Shown: positions 1-6,698 of the stretch, in pieces
Position numbering within the stretch: position 1 is the first letter of the stretch
Layout of the letters: the number at the start of each line of letters is the position of its first letter
The notes under the pieces: model-generated
Database searches by the model: none
Told to the model about the DNA's origin: nothing
The model's input: the letters and a program-made list of their open reading frames with translations, nothing else
Origin: Deltaproteobacteria bacterium
GTDB lineage: Bacteria > Desulfobacterota > JAFDIG01
Assembly (NCBI GenBank): GCA_019308145.1
Contig: JAFDIG010000082.1
Span: 1 to 8,373, forward strand
Length of the DNA: 8,373 bases
Reading direction: 5' to 3'
Translations under genes and position numbers: made by a program

Positions 1-351
1 GCCAAGACCTAAAGCAACAACCATTGTTGCCGCCATTGCAACAGCGCCAATATCTTTCCTTTTTTCTTTATTGCTATTAGATGATCCTTCTTTTATCTCC
101 TCTTTTAATGCCTCATTAGCTGAAAAATTTAAAGCCTTTATACCTAATACAAGGGTTGAAAGCAAAACTATAACTCCTCTTACTAACGGGAGTTTAAAAA
201 TTCTACTTTTTTCAGAAAGAAGATTCAATCTATCTTTTTTTACTGCTATCTCTCCAGAAGGCCTCCTCACAGCTACAGCTAAAGATCGAGGGGCCTTCAT
301 CATTACCCCTTCTATTACTGCTTGGCCTCCAACTTCTGTTTTCTTTTTCAA
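1..351 (-). CDS. DUF1385 (YqhQ-like) membrane protein, N-terminal part (3' end beyond window)
   Basis: This is the first 117 codons of a DUF1385-family protein, cut by the left edge. The family is widespread and membrane-associated, and its biochemical role is not clear to me. The N-terminus reads KKKTEVGGQAVIEGVMMKAP, which is the family signature, followed by a basic stretch (about residues 29-53), a hydrophobic segment VRGVIVLLSTLVLGIKAL (about 58-75), a charged linker rich in Glu, Lys and Ser, and the start of another hydrophobic segment at the edge. The start is TTG at 351-349: an in-frame stop lies only five codons upstream, and beginning at the later ATGs would remove the conserved GGQAVIEG motif. 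A GAGG (362-365) lies 10 bases upstream, inside rpmE. The TTG overlaps the rpmE stop TGA by two bases, so translation is probably coupled. In many genomes this gene sits between rpmE and prfA; prfA may lie just outside. Family call is strong; function unknown. Confidence 0.9.
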   Translation of the reverse strand, partial: MKKKTEVGGQAVIEGVMMKAPRSLAVAVRRPSGEIAVKKDRLNLLSEKSRIFKLPLVRGVIVLLSTLVLGIKALNFSANEALKEEIKEGSSNSNKEKRKDIGAVAMAATMVVALGLG

Positions 352-578
352 TTCTTCTTCGCCTCTTCATCCTTTTTCATAAATGTTTCATATTTTTTCC
401 TGAACTTTTCGATCTTGCCTGCTGAGTCAACAAGCTTTTGTTTCCCTGTAAAAAATGGATGGCATGCAGAACATATTTCAACATTGTAATCTTTTCTTGT
501 TGACAAGGTTTCAATCACATTGCCACACGCACAGGTGATCTTAATCCAATTGAGCTTAGGGTGAATACCTTTTTTCAT
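348..578 (-). CDS. rpmE: 50S ribosomal protein L31, zinc-binding type
   Basis: L31 (bL31) is a small protein of the large ribosomal subunit that helps bridge to the 30S head. The 76-residue product begins MKKGIHPKLNWIKITCACGN and has the L31 zinc ribbon: Cys16 and Cys18 (CAC), then Cys36 and Cys39 (CSAC), followed by the diagnostic HPFFTGKQKLVDSAGKIEKF block at 40-59. All four cysteines are present, so this is the zinc-containing C+ form rather than the zinc-free paralogue induced in zinc starvation. The C-terminus is a short Lys/Glu-rich tail. The ATG at 578-576 is backed by a strong Shine-Dalgarno (AGGAGG at 589-594). A 250-base gap separates it from rho upstream and may contain its own promoter; the stop codon overlaps the next gene's TTG start. 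Confidence 0.97.
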   Translation of the reverse strand: MKKGIHPKLNWIKITCACGNVIETLSTRKDYNVEICSACHPFFTGKQKLVDSAGKIEKFRKKYETFMKKDEEAKKN

Positions 579-630
579 TAAAAATTCTCCTCCTTTTATC
601 TTTAATTAGTTCTCTCTGAAAAAAATCAAT

Positions 631-658
631 ATCTTATTATCATTAGAATATATAAGAT
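631..658. repeat. Perfect 7-bp inverted repeat around the rpmE -10 element
   Basis: ATCTTAT (631-637) and ATAAGAT (652-658) form perfect arms separated by 14 bases, and the candidate -10 hexamer lies between them. If the promoter is real, the arms sit where a dimeric repressor could bind. If instead RNA polymerase reads through from rho, the transcript could form a weak stem followed five bases later by seven U (619-625), resembling a weak terminator. The stem has only one G-C pair. Function is inferred from position alone. Confidence 0.4.
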
Positions 659-673
659 CTATTTTAATTGCAA
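645..673 (-). promoter_or_regulatory. Candidate sigma70-type promoter for rpmE
   Basis: On the minus strand a -35-like TTGCAA (668-673) is followed after exactly 17 bases by a -10-like TATTCT (645-650). Each hexamer matches the consensus at four of six positions. Position and orientation suit rpmE, giving a leader of roughly 60 bases. In such AT-rich DNA partial matches arise by chance, so this is a moderate call. Transcription of rpmE from upstream of coaE-rho is an alternative or additional route. Confidence 0.4.
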
Positions 674-828
674 ACCTATACTTTTAAAAAAATTAAGTTG
701 TTATCACTTTTTTACAAATAAAAATATTCAATAAAGATCAAAATATCTATTAAATAATCTTATATAGAGTCTTTAAAAGGGCCTAATTTTAATATATTAT
801 TTTAATGAACTTTTTGCAAGAGGGGGTT

Positions 829-2088
829 TTATTGATTCATTGTATCAAGAAACTCTCTATTGCTTTTTGTTTTAGAAAGTTTTTCCAATAAAAATTCCAT
901 AGCATCTATAACTCCCATAGGTTGAAGCACCTTTCGCAATACCCAAATCCGCATAAGATCTTCTTTAGGGATAAGCAGTTCCTCCTTTCTTGTACCAGAT
1001 TTAAATATATCAATAGCAGGGAAAACCCTTCTATCAGCTAATCTTCTATCAAGTTGAAGCTCAAGATTTCCTGTTCCTTTAAATTCTTCAAAGATCACCT
1101 CATCCATCCTGCTACCAGTATCAATAAGGGCTGTGCCAATAATTGTTAAACTACCACCTTCTTCAACATTTCGAGCTGCTCCAAAAAACCTTTTTGGCTT
1201 GTGCAAAGCATTAGAATCAACGCCACCTGACAAAACCTTACCACTTGGAGGAACTACAGCATTATATGCCCTTGCAAGACGTGTTATTGAATCAAGTAAA
1301 ATCACCACATCCCTATGATGCTCCACTAATCTTTTCGCCTTTTCTATAACCATTTCAGAAACCTGAACATGTCTTTGAGCAGGTTCATCAAAGGTTGAGC
1401 TTATTACCTCTCCTTTTACAGATCGTTGCATATCTGTAACCTCTTCAGGTCTCTCATCAATCAAAAGAACAATCAAAAAACAGTCACTATGATTTTGTGT
1501 TATACTATTTGCAATATTTTGAAGCAACATAGTTTTCCCAGTCCTTGGTTGAGCTACTATTAGACCTCTTTGTCCTTTACCAATTGGTGTTAAAAGATCC
1601 ATTATCCGCATCGATAGATTATCAGGTTCTCTTTCTAAAATAAACCTTTCATTTGGATAGATAGGGGTCAAATTATCAAAAAGAATCTTTTCTCTTGCGA
1701 TCTCAGGATTTTCATAATTTACTGATTCAACTTTAAGTAAAGCAAAATATCGCTCAGAATTTTTTGGTGGTCGTATCTGACCAGCAACAGTATCCCCTGT
1801 TCTTAAATTAAACCGTCTGATTTGCGAAGGAGAGATATATATATCATCTGGTCCTGGTAGGTAGTTATAATCAGGTGCTCTTAGAAAACCAAAGCCATCT
1901 GGATGAATCTCCAACACCCCTTCACCATAAATTACCCCCTTTTTCTCTGTTTGCGCTTGTAGTATGGAGAAGATCAGATCCTGTTTTCTCATACCAGCAG
2001 CATTTTCAACATTAAGTTCTTTAGCAATTTGAGTTAGTTCATTGATCTTTTTTCTTTTTATTTCGGTTAAATTTAATATTTGAGTCAC
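829..2088 (-). CDS. rho: Transcription termination factor Rho
   Basis: Rho is a ring-shaped hexameric RNA helicase/ATPase that loads on untranslated nascent RNA and pulls it from RNA polymerase. The product is 419 residues, the same length as E. coli Rho. Residues 1-50 form the N-terminal helical region. The primary RNA-binding domain shows DGFGFLR (64-70) and the GPDDIYISPSQIRRFNLRTGD block (79-99). The ATPase domain has Walker A QPRTGKT (180-186), catalytic Glu212 in DERPEE, Walker B ILLDS (263-267), the Q-loop SGKVLSGGVDSNALHKPKRFFGAARN (282-307) and the arginine finger Arg367 in SGTRKEELL. The start is GTG at 2088-2086, fixed by a strong AGGAGG four bases upstream. It follows coaE by 19 bp and is probably translated from the same message. 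One oddity: the Walker A lead-in is Gln-Pro-Arg-Thr where E. coli has Pro-Pro-Lys-Ala. Confidence 0.99.
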   Translation of the reverse strand: MTQILNLTEIKRKKINELTQIAKELNVENAAGMRKQDLIFSILQAQTEKKGVIYGEGVLEIHPDGFGFLRAPDYNYLPGPDDIYISPSQIRRFNLRTGDTVAGQIRPPKNSERYFALLKVESVNYENPEIAREKILFDNLTPIYPNERFILEREPDNLSMRIMDLLTPIGKGQRGLIVAQPRTGKTMLLQNIANSITQNHSDCFLIVLLIDERPEEVTDMQRSVKGEVISSTFDEPAQRHVQVSEMVIEKAKRLVEHHRDVVILLDSITRLARAYNAVVPPSGKVLSGGVDSNALHKPKRFFGAARNVEEGGSLTIIGTALIDTGSRMDEVIFEEFKGTGNLELQLDRRLADRRVFPAIDIFKSGTRKEELLIPKEDLMRIWVLRKVLQPMGVIDAMEFLLEKLSKTKSNREFLDTMNQ

Positions 2089-2092
2089 GCTA

Positions 2093-2098
2093 CCTCCT
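2093..2098 (-). promoter_or_regulatory. Shine-Dalgarno site fixing the GTG start of rho
   Basis: AGGAGG on the minus strand lies four bases before the GTG at 2088-2086, inside the 19-base gap after coaE. It is the only good ribosome-binding site near the beginning of the conserved Rho reading frame. It therefore supports the non-ATG start. Confidence 0.8.
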
Positions 2099-2107
2099 TT
2101 TTTCTCT

Positions 2108-2761
2108 TTAAGGTATTCTTTTTACAAGTCTTTCTAAAATTTTAAATATTTTATAAACCTCCTTTTTTGTATCATAAATAGTACCACTATTATCTATTAC
2201 ATAATCTGCCATTTCTTTCTTTCTCTCAATAGAGATCTGGTTATTAATTCTTTTTAGAGCTTCATCAAATGTTAATGAATCTCTATTCATCAATCTTTTT
2301 ATTTGTATTTCTAAAGGAACATAAACAACGATAATCTTATTAAAAAATGATTCACTTTTTGTTTCATATAAAAGAGGGGTATCAACTAAAACAACCTGGT
2401 TGGAATTATTTTTTAAAATCTTATCAACTTTATCTATTACTCTTTCCCAAATTTTAGGATGAGTTATATTATCTAACAATCTCTTTTTTTCTGGAGAACT
2501 AAATATAATTGAACCTAATTTTTTTCTGTCTAACTTACCTTCTTTTGTTAGAATTTGAGAGCCAAAAGATTCAACAACTTGATTAAAAGCAAAAGTCCCA
2601 GGAGCTATTACCTCACGAGTTACCTGGTCTACATCAATAATTACCGCCCCTAATTCTTCAAAAATATCAGCAACTGTGGTTTTCCCTGTACCTATACTTC
2701 CAGTTAACCCAAAGGTCTTTCTACTCTCTTTTCTCACCTTCTTCAGCGAAGGATCTTCCAT
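2108..2761 (-). CDS. coaE: Dephospho-CoA kinase
   Basis: CoaE phosphorylates the ribose 3'-hydroxyl of dephospho-CoA with ATP, the last step of coenzyme A synthesis in the cytosol. The 217-residue product has the P-loop GLTGSIGTGKTT (18-29), the substrate-site block IIDVDQVTREV (41-51; the usual DAD is DVD here), LDRKKLGSIIFSSPEKKRLLDNITHP (77-102), VLVDTPLLYE (124-133), the lid-like RLMNRDSLTFDEALKRINNQ (156-175) and ADYVIDNSGT (185-194). These are the standard family landmarks in order, and the length is normal to slightly long. The ATG used here gives about 15 residues before the first beta strand and has no clear Shine-Dalgarno site; a GTG eight codons downstream (2737-2735) is an alternative start. 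It lies 149 bp after gyrB and 19 bp before rho, so coaE and rho probably form one operon. Confidence 0.96.
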   Translation of the reverse strand: MEDPSLKKVRKESRKTFGLTGSIGTGKTTVADIFEELGAVIIDVDQVTREVIAPGTFAFNQVVESFGSQILTKEGKLDRKKLGSIIFSSPEKKRLLDNITHPKIWERVIDKVDKILKNNSNQVVLVDTPLLYETKSESFFNKIIVVYVPLEIQIKRLMNRDSLTFDEALKRINNQISIERKKEMADYVIDNSGTIYDTKKEVYKIFKILERLVKRIP

Positions 2762-2854
2762 AACTATTTTTATTATTCTATGAAATTAAAGTTAGTTAAT
2801 TACATTTAGACTAACTCTATCAGCGTGAAAAACAAAAGGAAAGTCCCTTATTTT

Positions 2855-2884
2855 TTTATAATTTTTATTATTATTAATATGCAA
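2855..2884 (-). promoter_or_regulatory. Weak candidate promoter for coaE-rho
   Basis: On the minus strand TTGCAT (2879-2884) is followed after 18 bases by TATAAA (2855-2860). The -10 matches the consensus at five of six positions but the -35 at only three. The predicted transcript would start about 85-90 bases before coaE. The region is so AT-rich that this is only a suggestion. Confidence 0.25.
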
Positions 2885-2891
2885 AATTTGA

Positions 2892-2908
2892 ATTAAAAAT
2901 TTTTTAAT
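2892..2908. repeat. All-AT 17-base palindrome just after gyrB
   Basis: Two bases beyond the gyrB stop codon is a perfect palindrome with eight-base arms around a central T. As RNA it could fold to a short A-U stem, but there are no G-C pairs and no clean U-run follows. It is recorded as a sequence feature; a role as the gyrB terminator is possible but weakly supported. Confidence 0.3.
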
Positions 2909-2910
2909 CA

Positions 2911-5301
2911 TTAAATATCAAGATTTTGAGCTGAAAGAGCATTTTCTTCTATAAATCTCCTTCTACTCTCAATATGGTCTCCCATTAAAATATTGAATAT
3001 CTCATCTGCATCTATTGCATCCTCTACCTTTACTTGTAGGAGAGTCCTTTTTTCTGGGTTCATTGTTGTTTCCCATAATTGCTCAGCATTCATCTCTCCA
3101 AGCCCTTTATAACGTTGAATATAAATACCCTCTTTTCCTTTTTCAAAGAGATAATCTATTAAACTCTCTTTATCTTTAATAGGAACTTCTTTCTCTTTCT
3201 CCTTAACAATTAAAGTAACATCTTCTATTTCTTTGATCTCATTATATAGATAAACAAGGTTTTTATATTCTATAGAGTCTATCAATTCGCTATTGATTAT
3301 CTGATATTGTCCATTATTCCCTATCCCTAAATTCACAACCCATTCATAAAGATTATGCTCTTCATCTTTTTGTATATGCACATCATCGAATCCTAAAAGG
3401 TGAAATCTATCTATTATATTTAATAGATTATTTTTTTCTTTAAAGAAACTTTTATCCTTTATTTCATTCTTTAAAAGAAAAGTTATTATATCTTCATTCA
3501 ACCCTTTTACGGTTATTATTCTCTTTTTATAATTAATGAACTTTAAGATCTTTGAGACCAGGTTTTTTAACCTTTTACCAGAAAATGTCTTGCCTGTCTC
3601 TTTTAGTAAAAGGGTTGTTTTTTCAATTACCCTATTTAGAAGTATTTCATTTAACTCTTCTTCATCCTTTATATAAATCTCTTCTTTTCCTTTTACCAAC
3701 CTAAAAAGAGGGGGTTGAGCAATGAAAAGATAACCTTTTTCTATTACTTCTTTCATTTGTCGATAGAAAAATGTAAGAAGAAGAGTTCGTATATGAGAGC
3801 CATCAACATCTGCATCAGTCATTATGATTATTTTATGGTATCTTATCTTTGAAATCTCTTGAAGCTCTTCACCAACTCCGATTCCTAAGGCAGTTATAAT
3901 TGTCTTTATTTCCTCATTTGAAAGCATTTTATCTAATCTTGCCTTTTCAACATTAATAATCTTGCCTTTTAGAGGAAGAATTGCTTGGTTTTGTCTTTCT
4001 CTACCTTGCTTAGCACTACCACCTGCTGATTCTCCCTCAACAATAAAAAGTTCACTTTTTTTAGGATCCTTCTCCTGACAATCAGCCAATTTCCCAGGAA
4101 GAGAATGAGAATCAATAGCCCCTTTTCTGCGGACTATTTCTCGCGCTTTTCTTGCTGCCTCTCTTGCCCTTGCGGAATCTATTACTTTAGAGATGATTTT
4201 TTTTGCTACATCAGGTCTTTCTTCAAAAAACCGCCCAAGATGCTCATTTACAAAGGATTCTACTGCTCCTTTAACCTCGCTATTCCCTAACTTAGTCTTT
4301 GTTTGCCCTTCAAACTGAGGATTCTTAACCTTTACAGAGACAATTGCAACTAATCCTTCTCTAATGTCATCACCAGTAAGAGAATTTTTGAAGTTTCTTA
4401 AAAGGCCTTCGTTAGAAGCATATCTATTTATTGTTTTTGTAAGCGCAGATTTAAATCCTGAAAGATGTGTTCCACCTTCATGAGTATTAATGGAGTTTGC
4501 AAATGAGAAGATATTTTCATTATAACCATCATTATATTGAAAAGCAACCTCAATAAATATATCACCTTTTTGCCCTTCAAAATGGATAGGTTTTGAGTGA
4601 ATACAATTCTTCTGACGATTTAAATATTTTACAAAAGAGGCAATACCTCCTTCATAATGAAATTCTTTTCTTTTTTCGCTTTTCCTTTCATCTGTTAAGG
4701 TTATTAATATTCCTTTATTTAAAAAGGATAGCTCCCTTAATCTCTTTGATAGAAGCTCAAAACTTACCTCTGTTGTTTCAAATATCGTTGGGTCTGGTTT
4801 AAAACGTATCTTTGTTCCTCTTCTTTTAGTAGTTCCAACCACTGTTAATTCAGTTTCTTTCCTTCCTCTAATATATCTTTGTTGATAAACCTTCCCATCC
4901 CTTCTTATTTCAAGCTCCAACCATTCTGATAGGGCATTTACAACTGATAACCCAACGCCATGTAACCCCCCTGAAACCTTATAGCTTTTATTATCAAACT
5001 TTCCACCAGAATGGAGTTTAGTTAAAACCACCTCAGCTGCAGGAATTCCTTTCTGATGAGCTCCAACAGGAATTCCTCTACCATTATCATTTACTGTAAT
5101 ACTGTTATCTATATGGATAATGACATCTATTTTTGTACAAAATCCTGCTAATGCTTCATCAATACTATTATCTACCAATTCTTGCACAAGTTGATGCAAT
5201 CCTTCTATTGATGTATTTCCAATATACATCGCGGGTCTTTTTCTTACTGCTGCTAATCCTTCTAAAACCTTAATATGACTAGCGTCATATTTTTCTATCA
5301 T
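2911..5301 (-). CDS. gyrB: DNA gyrase subunit B
   Basis: GyrB is the ATPase subunit of DNA gyrase (A2B2), which introduces negative supercoils ahead of replication forks. The GHKL ATPase domain shows ELVDNSIDEALAG (41-53; Glu41 and Asn45 match E. coli Glu42 and Asn46), NDNGRGIPVG (71-80) and the ATP lid KVSGGLHGVGLSVVNALS (108-125). The transducer has TGDDIREGL (309-317) and the QTKTKLGN loop (333-340). The TOPRIM core has VEGESAGGSAKQGRERQNQA (421-440) with Glu422, PLKGKIINVEKAR (443-455) and MTDADVDGSHIRTLLLTFFYR (494-514) with Asp496, Asp498 and Asp500. Residues about 540-715 are the insertion seen in long GyrBs, and the C-terminus resumes with IQRYKGLGEMNAEQLWETTMNP (728-749). At 796 residues it is close to E. 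coli (804). AGGAG (5308-5312) six bases before the ATG supports the start. gyrA is not in the window and recF is not upstream. GyrB rather than ParE is supported by motifs and context. Confidence 0.97.
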   Translation of the reverse strand: MIEKYDASHIKVLEGLAAVRKRPAMYIGNTSIEGLHQLVQELVDNSIDEALAGFCTKIDVIIHIDNSITVNDNGRGIPVGAHQKGIPAAEVVLTKLHSGGKFDNKSYKVSGGLHGVGLSVVNALSEWLELEIRRDGKVYQQRYIRGRKETELTVVGTTKRRGTKIRFKPDPTIFETTEVSFELLSKRLRELSFLNKGILITLTDERKSEKRKEFHYEGGIASFVKYLNRQKNCIHSKPIHFEGQKGDIFIEVAFQYNDGYNENIFSFANSINTHEGGTHLSGFKSALTKTINRYASNEGLLRNFKNSLTGDDIREGLVAIVSVKVKNPQFEGQTKTKLGNSEVKGAVESFVNEHLGRFFEERPDVAKKIISKVIDSARAREAARKAREIVRRKGAIDSHSLPGKLADCQEKDPKKSELFIVEGESAGGSAKQGRERQNQAILPLKGKIINVEKARLDKMLSNEEIKTIITALGIGVGEELQEISKIRYHKIIIMTDADVDGSHIRTLLLTFFYRQMKEVIEKGYLFIAQPPLFRLVKGKEEIYIKDEEELNEILLNRVIEKTTLLLKETGKTFSGKRLKNLVSKILKFINYKKRIITVKGLNEDIITFLLKNEIKDKSFFKEKNNLLNIIDRFHLLGFDDVHIQKDEEHNLYEWVVNLGIGNNGQYQIINSELIDSIEYKNLVYLYNEIKEIEDVTLIVKEKEKEVPIKDKESLIDYLFEKGKEGIYIQRYKGLGEMNAEQLWETTMNPEKRTLLQVKVEDAIDADEIFNILMGDHIESRRRFIEENALSAQNLDI

Positions 5302-5413
5302 CCTCTTCTCCTGTTTTTCCGATTTCGATTTTTAATATTTTTTATGGGAACTCAATAAAGAACTATTTTAATTTGTGACATTAAACATTATTTAATTAAA
5401 ATATCTTTATTAA

Positions 5414-5439
5414 CCAAAATATTTATTAAAACATTTTGG
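5414..5439. repeat. Perfect 7-bp inverted repeat in the dnaN-gyrB gap
   Basis: CCAAAAT (5414-5420) and ATTTTGG (5433-5439) are perfect arms around a 12-base AT-only loop. They lie about 22 bases past the dnaN stop in the transcription direction. In RNA they could form a seven-pair stem, but what follows is not a U-run, so an intrinsic terminator is doubtful. A protein-binding site or mRNA 3'-end stabiliser is equally possible. Confidence 0.4.
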
Positions 5440-5460
5440 AAGGGGGATAAGGATTATATC

Positions 5461-6579
5461 TTAAATTCTCATTGGCATGATAATATTTAAATGTTTTTCT
5501 TCGTTCTCCCCTTTCACCAACCCAGCGCTTTCTCCATCTTTTAATTCAAAAATAATTTTTTCTGAATCTATTGTTTGAAGAGCTTCTATAAGGTATCTGG
5601 CATTAAAAGCTATATCTAAAGGTTCCCCAGTAAATTCAATATCCAAAATATCTTTAGCAAAGCCAATTTCATTTGAACCTGAATTAGTATGCAATATCAA
5701 TTCACCTTCTTTTATTGAAAAGATAATACCTTCATCTCTATCTGAGATCATAATAGAGACCCTTCTTAAAGCCCTTATCAAATCATCCTTTTTTACTATA
5801 AAACTTTTATCATTATCTGTTGGGATTACCCTTTGATAATTTGGATATTCACCTTCAAGAAGTCTTATAGTTATTAAATCATCATCCATCTTTATTATCA
5901 ACTCTTTTTGAGTTAACCCTACCTTAATTGTATCACCTGAATCATGGAAAATTTTTCTTAACTCTATAAAACCTTTCTTAGGAACTATTATTTTATCCTC
6001 TATTTCTAAATCTGTTTGGATCTCTCTTTCAATAAGTGCTAATCTATGTCCATCTGTTGCTACCATGAGAAGATTTTTTTTATCATTTTCATTATTAACG
6101 GAAACAGATATTCCATTTAGATTAAACCGAGATTCTTCATTAGAAGATGCAAAAGCTGTTTTATCTATCATCTCCATAAAAAGTTTTTTGTCAATATCAA
6201 AAAATTTTACATTACTTATATCAGTCTCAACAGGATATTCTACTGGATCAATTCCTGCTAATTGAAAAAGGGACCTTCCAGAAACTACTTTCACCCAAAA
6301 ATTATCCATTGATTCAATATGAATCTCATCTGAAAAAAGCTCTCTAACTATTTCAAAGATCTTTTGGCTTGGTATACATATCTCCCCTGGAGTGATAATA
6401 TTAGCTTCTATTTGAAGTTTTATCCCTATTTCAAGATTTGTAGAAAATAATTTTAGGTTATTGTTCTCTCCTTTTATTAAAGTATTAGCTAAAATAGGAG
6501 AGGTTGTCTTTTTTTCTGCTACTATTTGAATTTTTGATAAAGCTTTATAAAAAGAATTTTTTTCTACATTAAAATCCAT
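5461..6579 (-). CDS. dnaN: DNA polymerase III subunit beta (sliding clamp)
   Basis: DnaN forms the dimeric ring that tethers DNA polymerase III and many repair proteins to DNA. The 372-residue product has the normal length (E. coli 366) for three repeated clamp domains. Recognisable blocks are SPILANTLI (27-35), ESRFNLNGISV (149-159), VATDGHRLALIERE (173-186), LLEGEYPNYQRVIPTD (240-255), FNARYLIEAL (325-334) and the terminal MPMRI (368-372), which helps form the peptide-binding cleft used by client proteins. The ATG at 6579-6577 has GGAGAG (6585-6590) five bases upstream. It lies 145 bp after dnaA with its own near-ideal promoter (6699-6728), so it can be expressed apart from dnaA. recF does not follow. 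Nothing in the protein looks broken. Confidence 0.98.
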   Translation of the reverse strand: MDFNVEKNSFYKALSKIQIVAEKKTTSPILANTLIKGENNNLKLFSTNLEIGIKLQIEANIITPGEICIPSQKIFEIVRELFSDEIHIESMDNFWVKVVSGRSLFQLAGIDPVEYPVETDISNVKFFDIDKKLFMEMIDKTAFASSNEESRFNLNGISVSVNNENDKKNLLMVATDGHRLALIEREIQTDLEIEDKIIVPKKGFIELRKIFHDSGDTIKVGLTQKELIIKMDDDLITIRLLEGEYPNYQRVIPTDNDKSFIVKKDDLIRALRRVSIMISDRDEGIIFSIKEGELILHTNSGSNEIGFAKDILDIEFTGEPLDIAFNARYLIEALQTIDSEKIIFELKDGESAGLVKGENEEKHLNIIMPMRI

Positions 6580-6698
6580 ATATTCTCTCCAATCTATTTA
6601 TATTATATATTAATAAAGAAAATAATTATAATAAAAACTGTCAAAATGTAAAAAAAAGAAATAAATGATTAAGATTTAAAAGAAATTTATGTAAAAAA

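Larger units (their letters stand above)
579..828 (-). other. rho-rpmE intergenic region
   Basis: This 250-base stretch, the longest gap in the window, is extremely AT-rich and has no coding potential. Just after the rho stop (about 811-828) is a C-run followed by an A-run on the sense strand, but I see no GC-rich hairpin with a U-run that would make a classical terminator. The half nearer rpmE holds a candidate promoter (645-673), an inverted repeat around its -10 (631-658), a run of seven U on the transcript (619-625) and the rpmE ribosome-binding site. No known riboswitch or ribosomal-protein leader fold was recognised. Confidence 0.6.

Noticed and set aside
71..382. Plus-strand open frame of 103 codons
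   Set aside because: It lies antisense to the DUF1385 gene and the end of rpmE. Its translation resembles no protein, whereas the minus strand reads the family signature GGQAVIEGVMM.
625..645. Fur/Zur-like TGATAAT half-site upstream of rpmE
   Set aside because: Only one arm resembles a metal-regulator box and the partner arm does not match. The inverted repeat at 631-658 is the better-supported symmetry here.
811..831. C-run and A-run after the rho stop considered as a terminator
   Set aside because: No stem of useful length forms and there is no U-run on the transcript, so it is not an intrinsic terminator.
2791..2815. Six-base inverted repeat GTTAGT/ACTAAC with a 13-base loop upstream of coaE
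   Set aside because: The arms are short and AT-rich, no U-run follows, and it does not align with a good promoter; this is expected by chance in such sequence.
2819..2835. parS-like half-site (TTTCACG read on the minus strand) between gyrB and coaE
   Set aside because: Only one half matches the 16-bp parS palindrome; the other half has several mismatches. It is too weak to call a ParB site.
2838..2848. A G-rich/C-rich motif resembling a eukaryotic NF-kappaB site on the minus strand
   Set aside because: It is meaningless in a bacterial chromosome and is a chance match.
4105..4802. Two short plus-strand open frames inside gyrB (4105-4290 and 4593-4802)
   Set aside because: Both are antisense to well-conserved GyrB sequence, have no ribosome-binding support and show no recognisable motif. 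The same applies to the frames at 1133-1318 in rho and 6065-6265 in dnaN.
6625..6644. Second exact TTGACA (6639-6644) followed by TATAAT (6625-6630) in the dnaN leader
   Set aside because: Only eight bases separate the hexamers, which is incompatible with a sigma70 promoter. The next TATAAT (6602-6607) is 31 bases away, which is too far.
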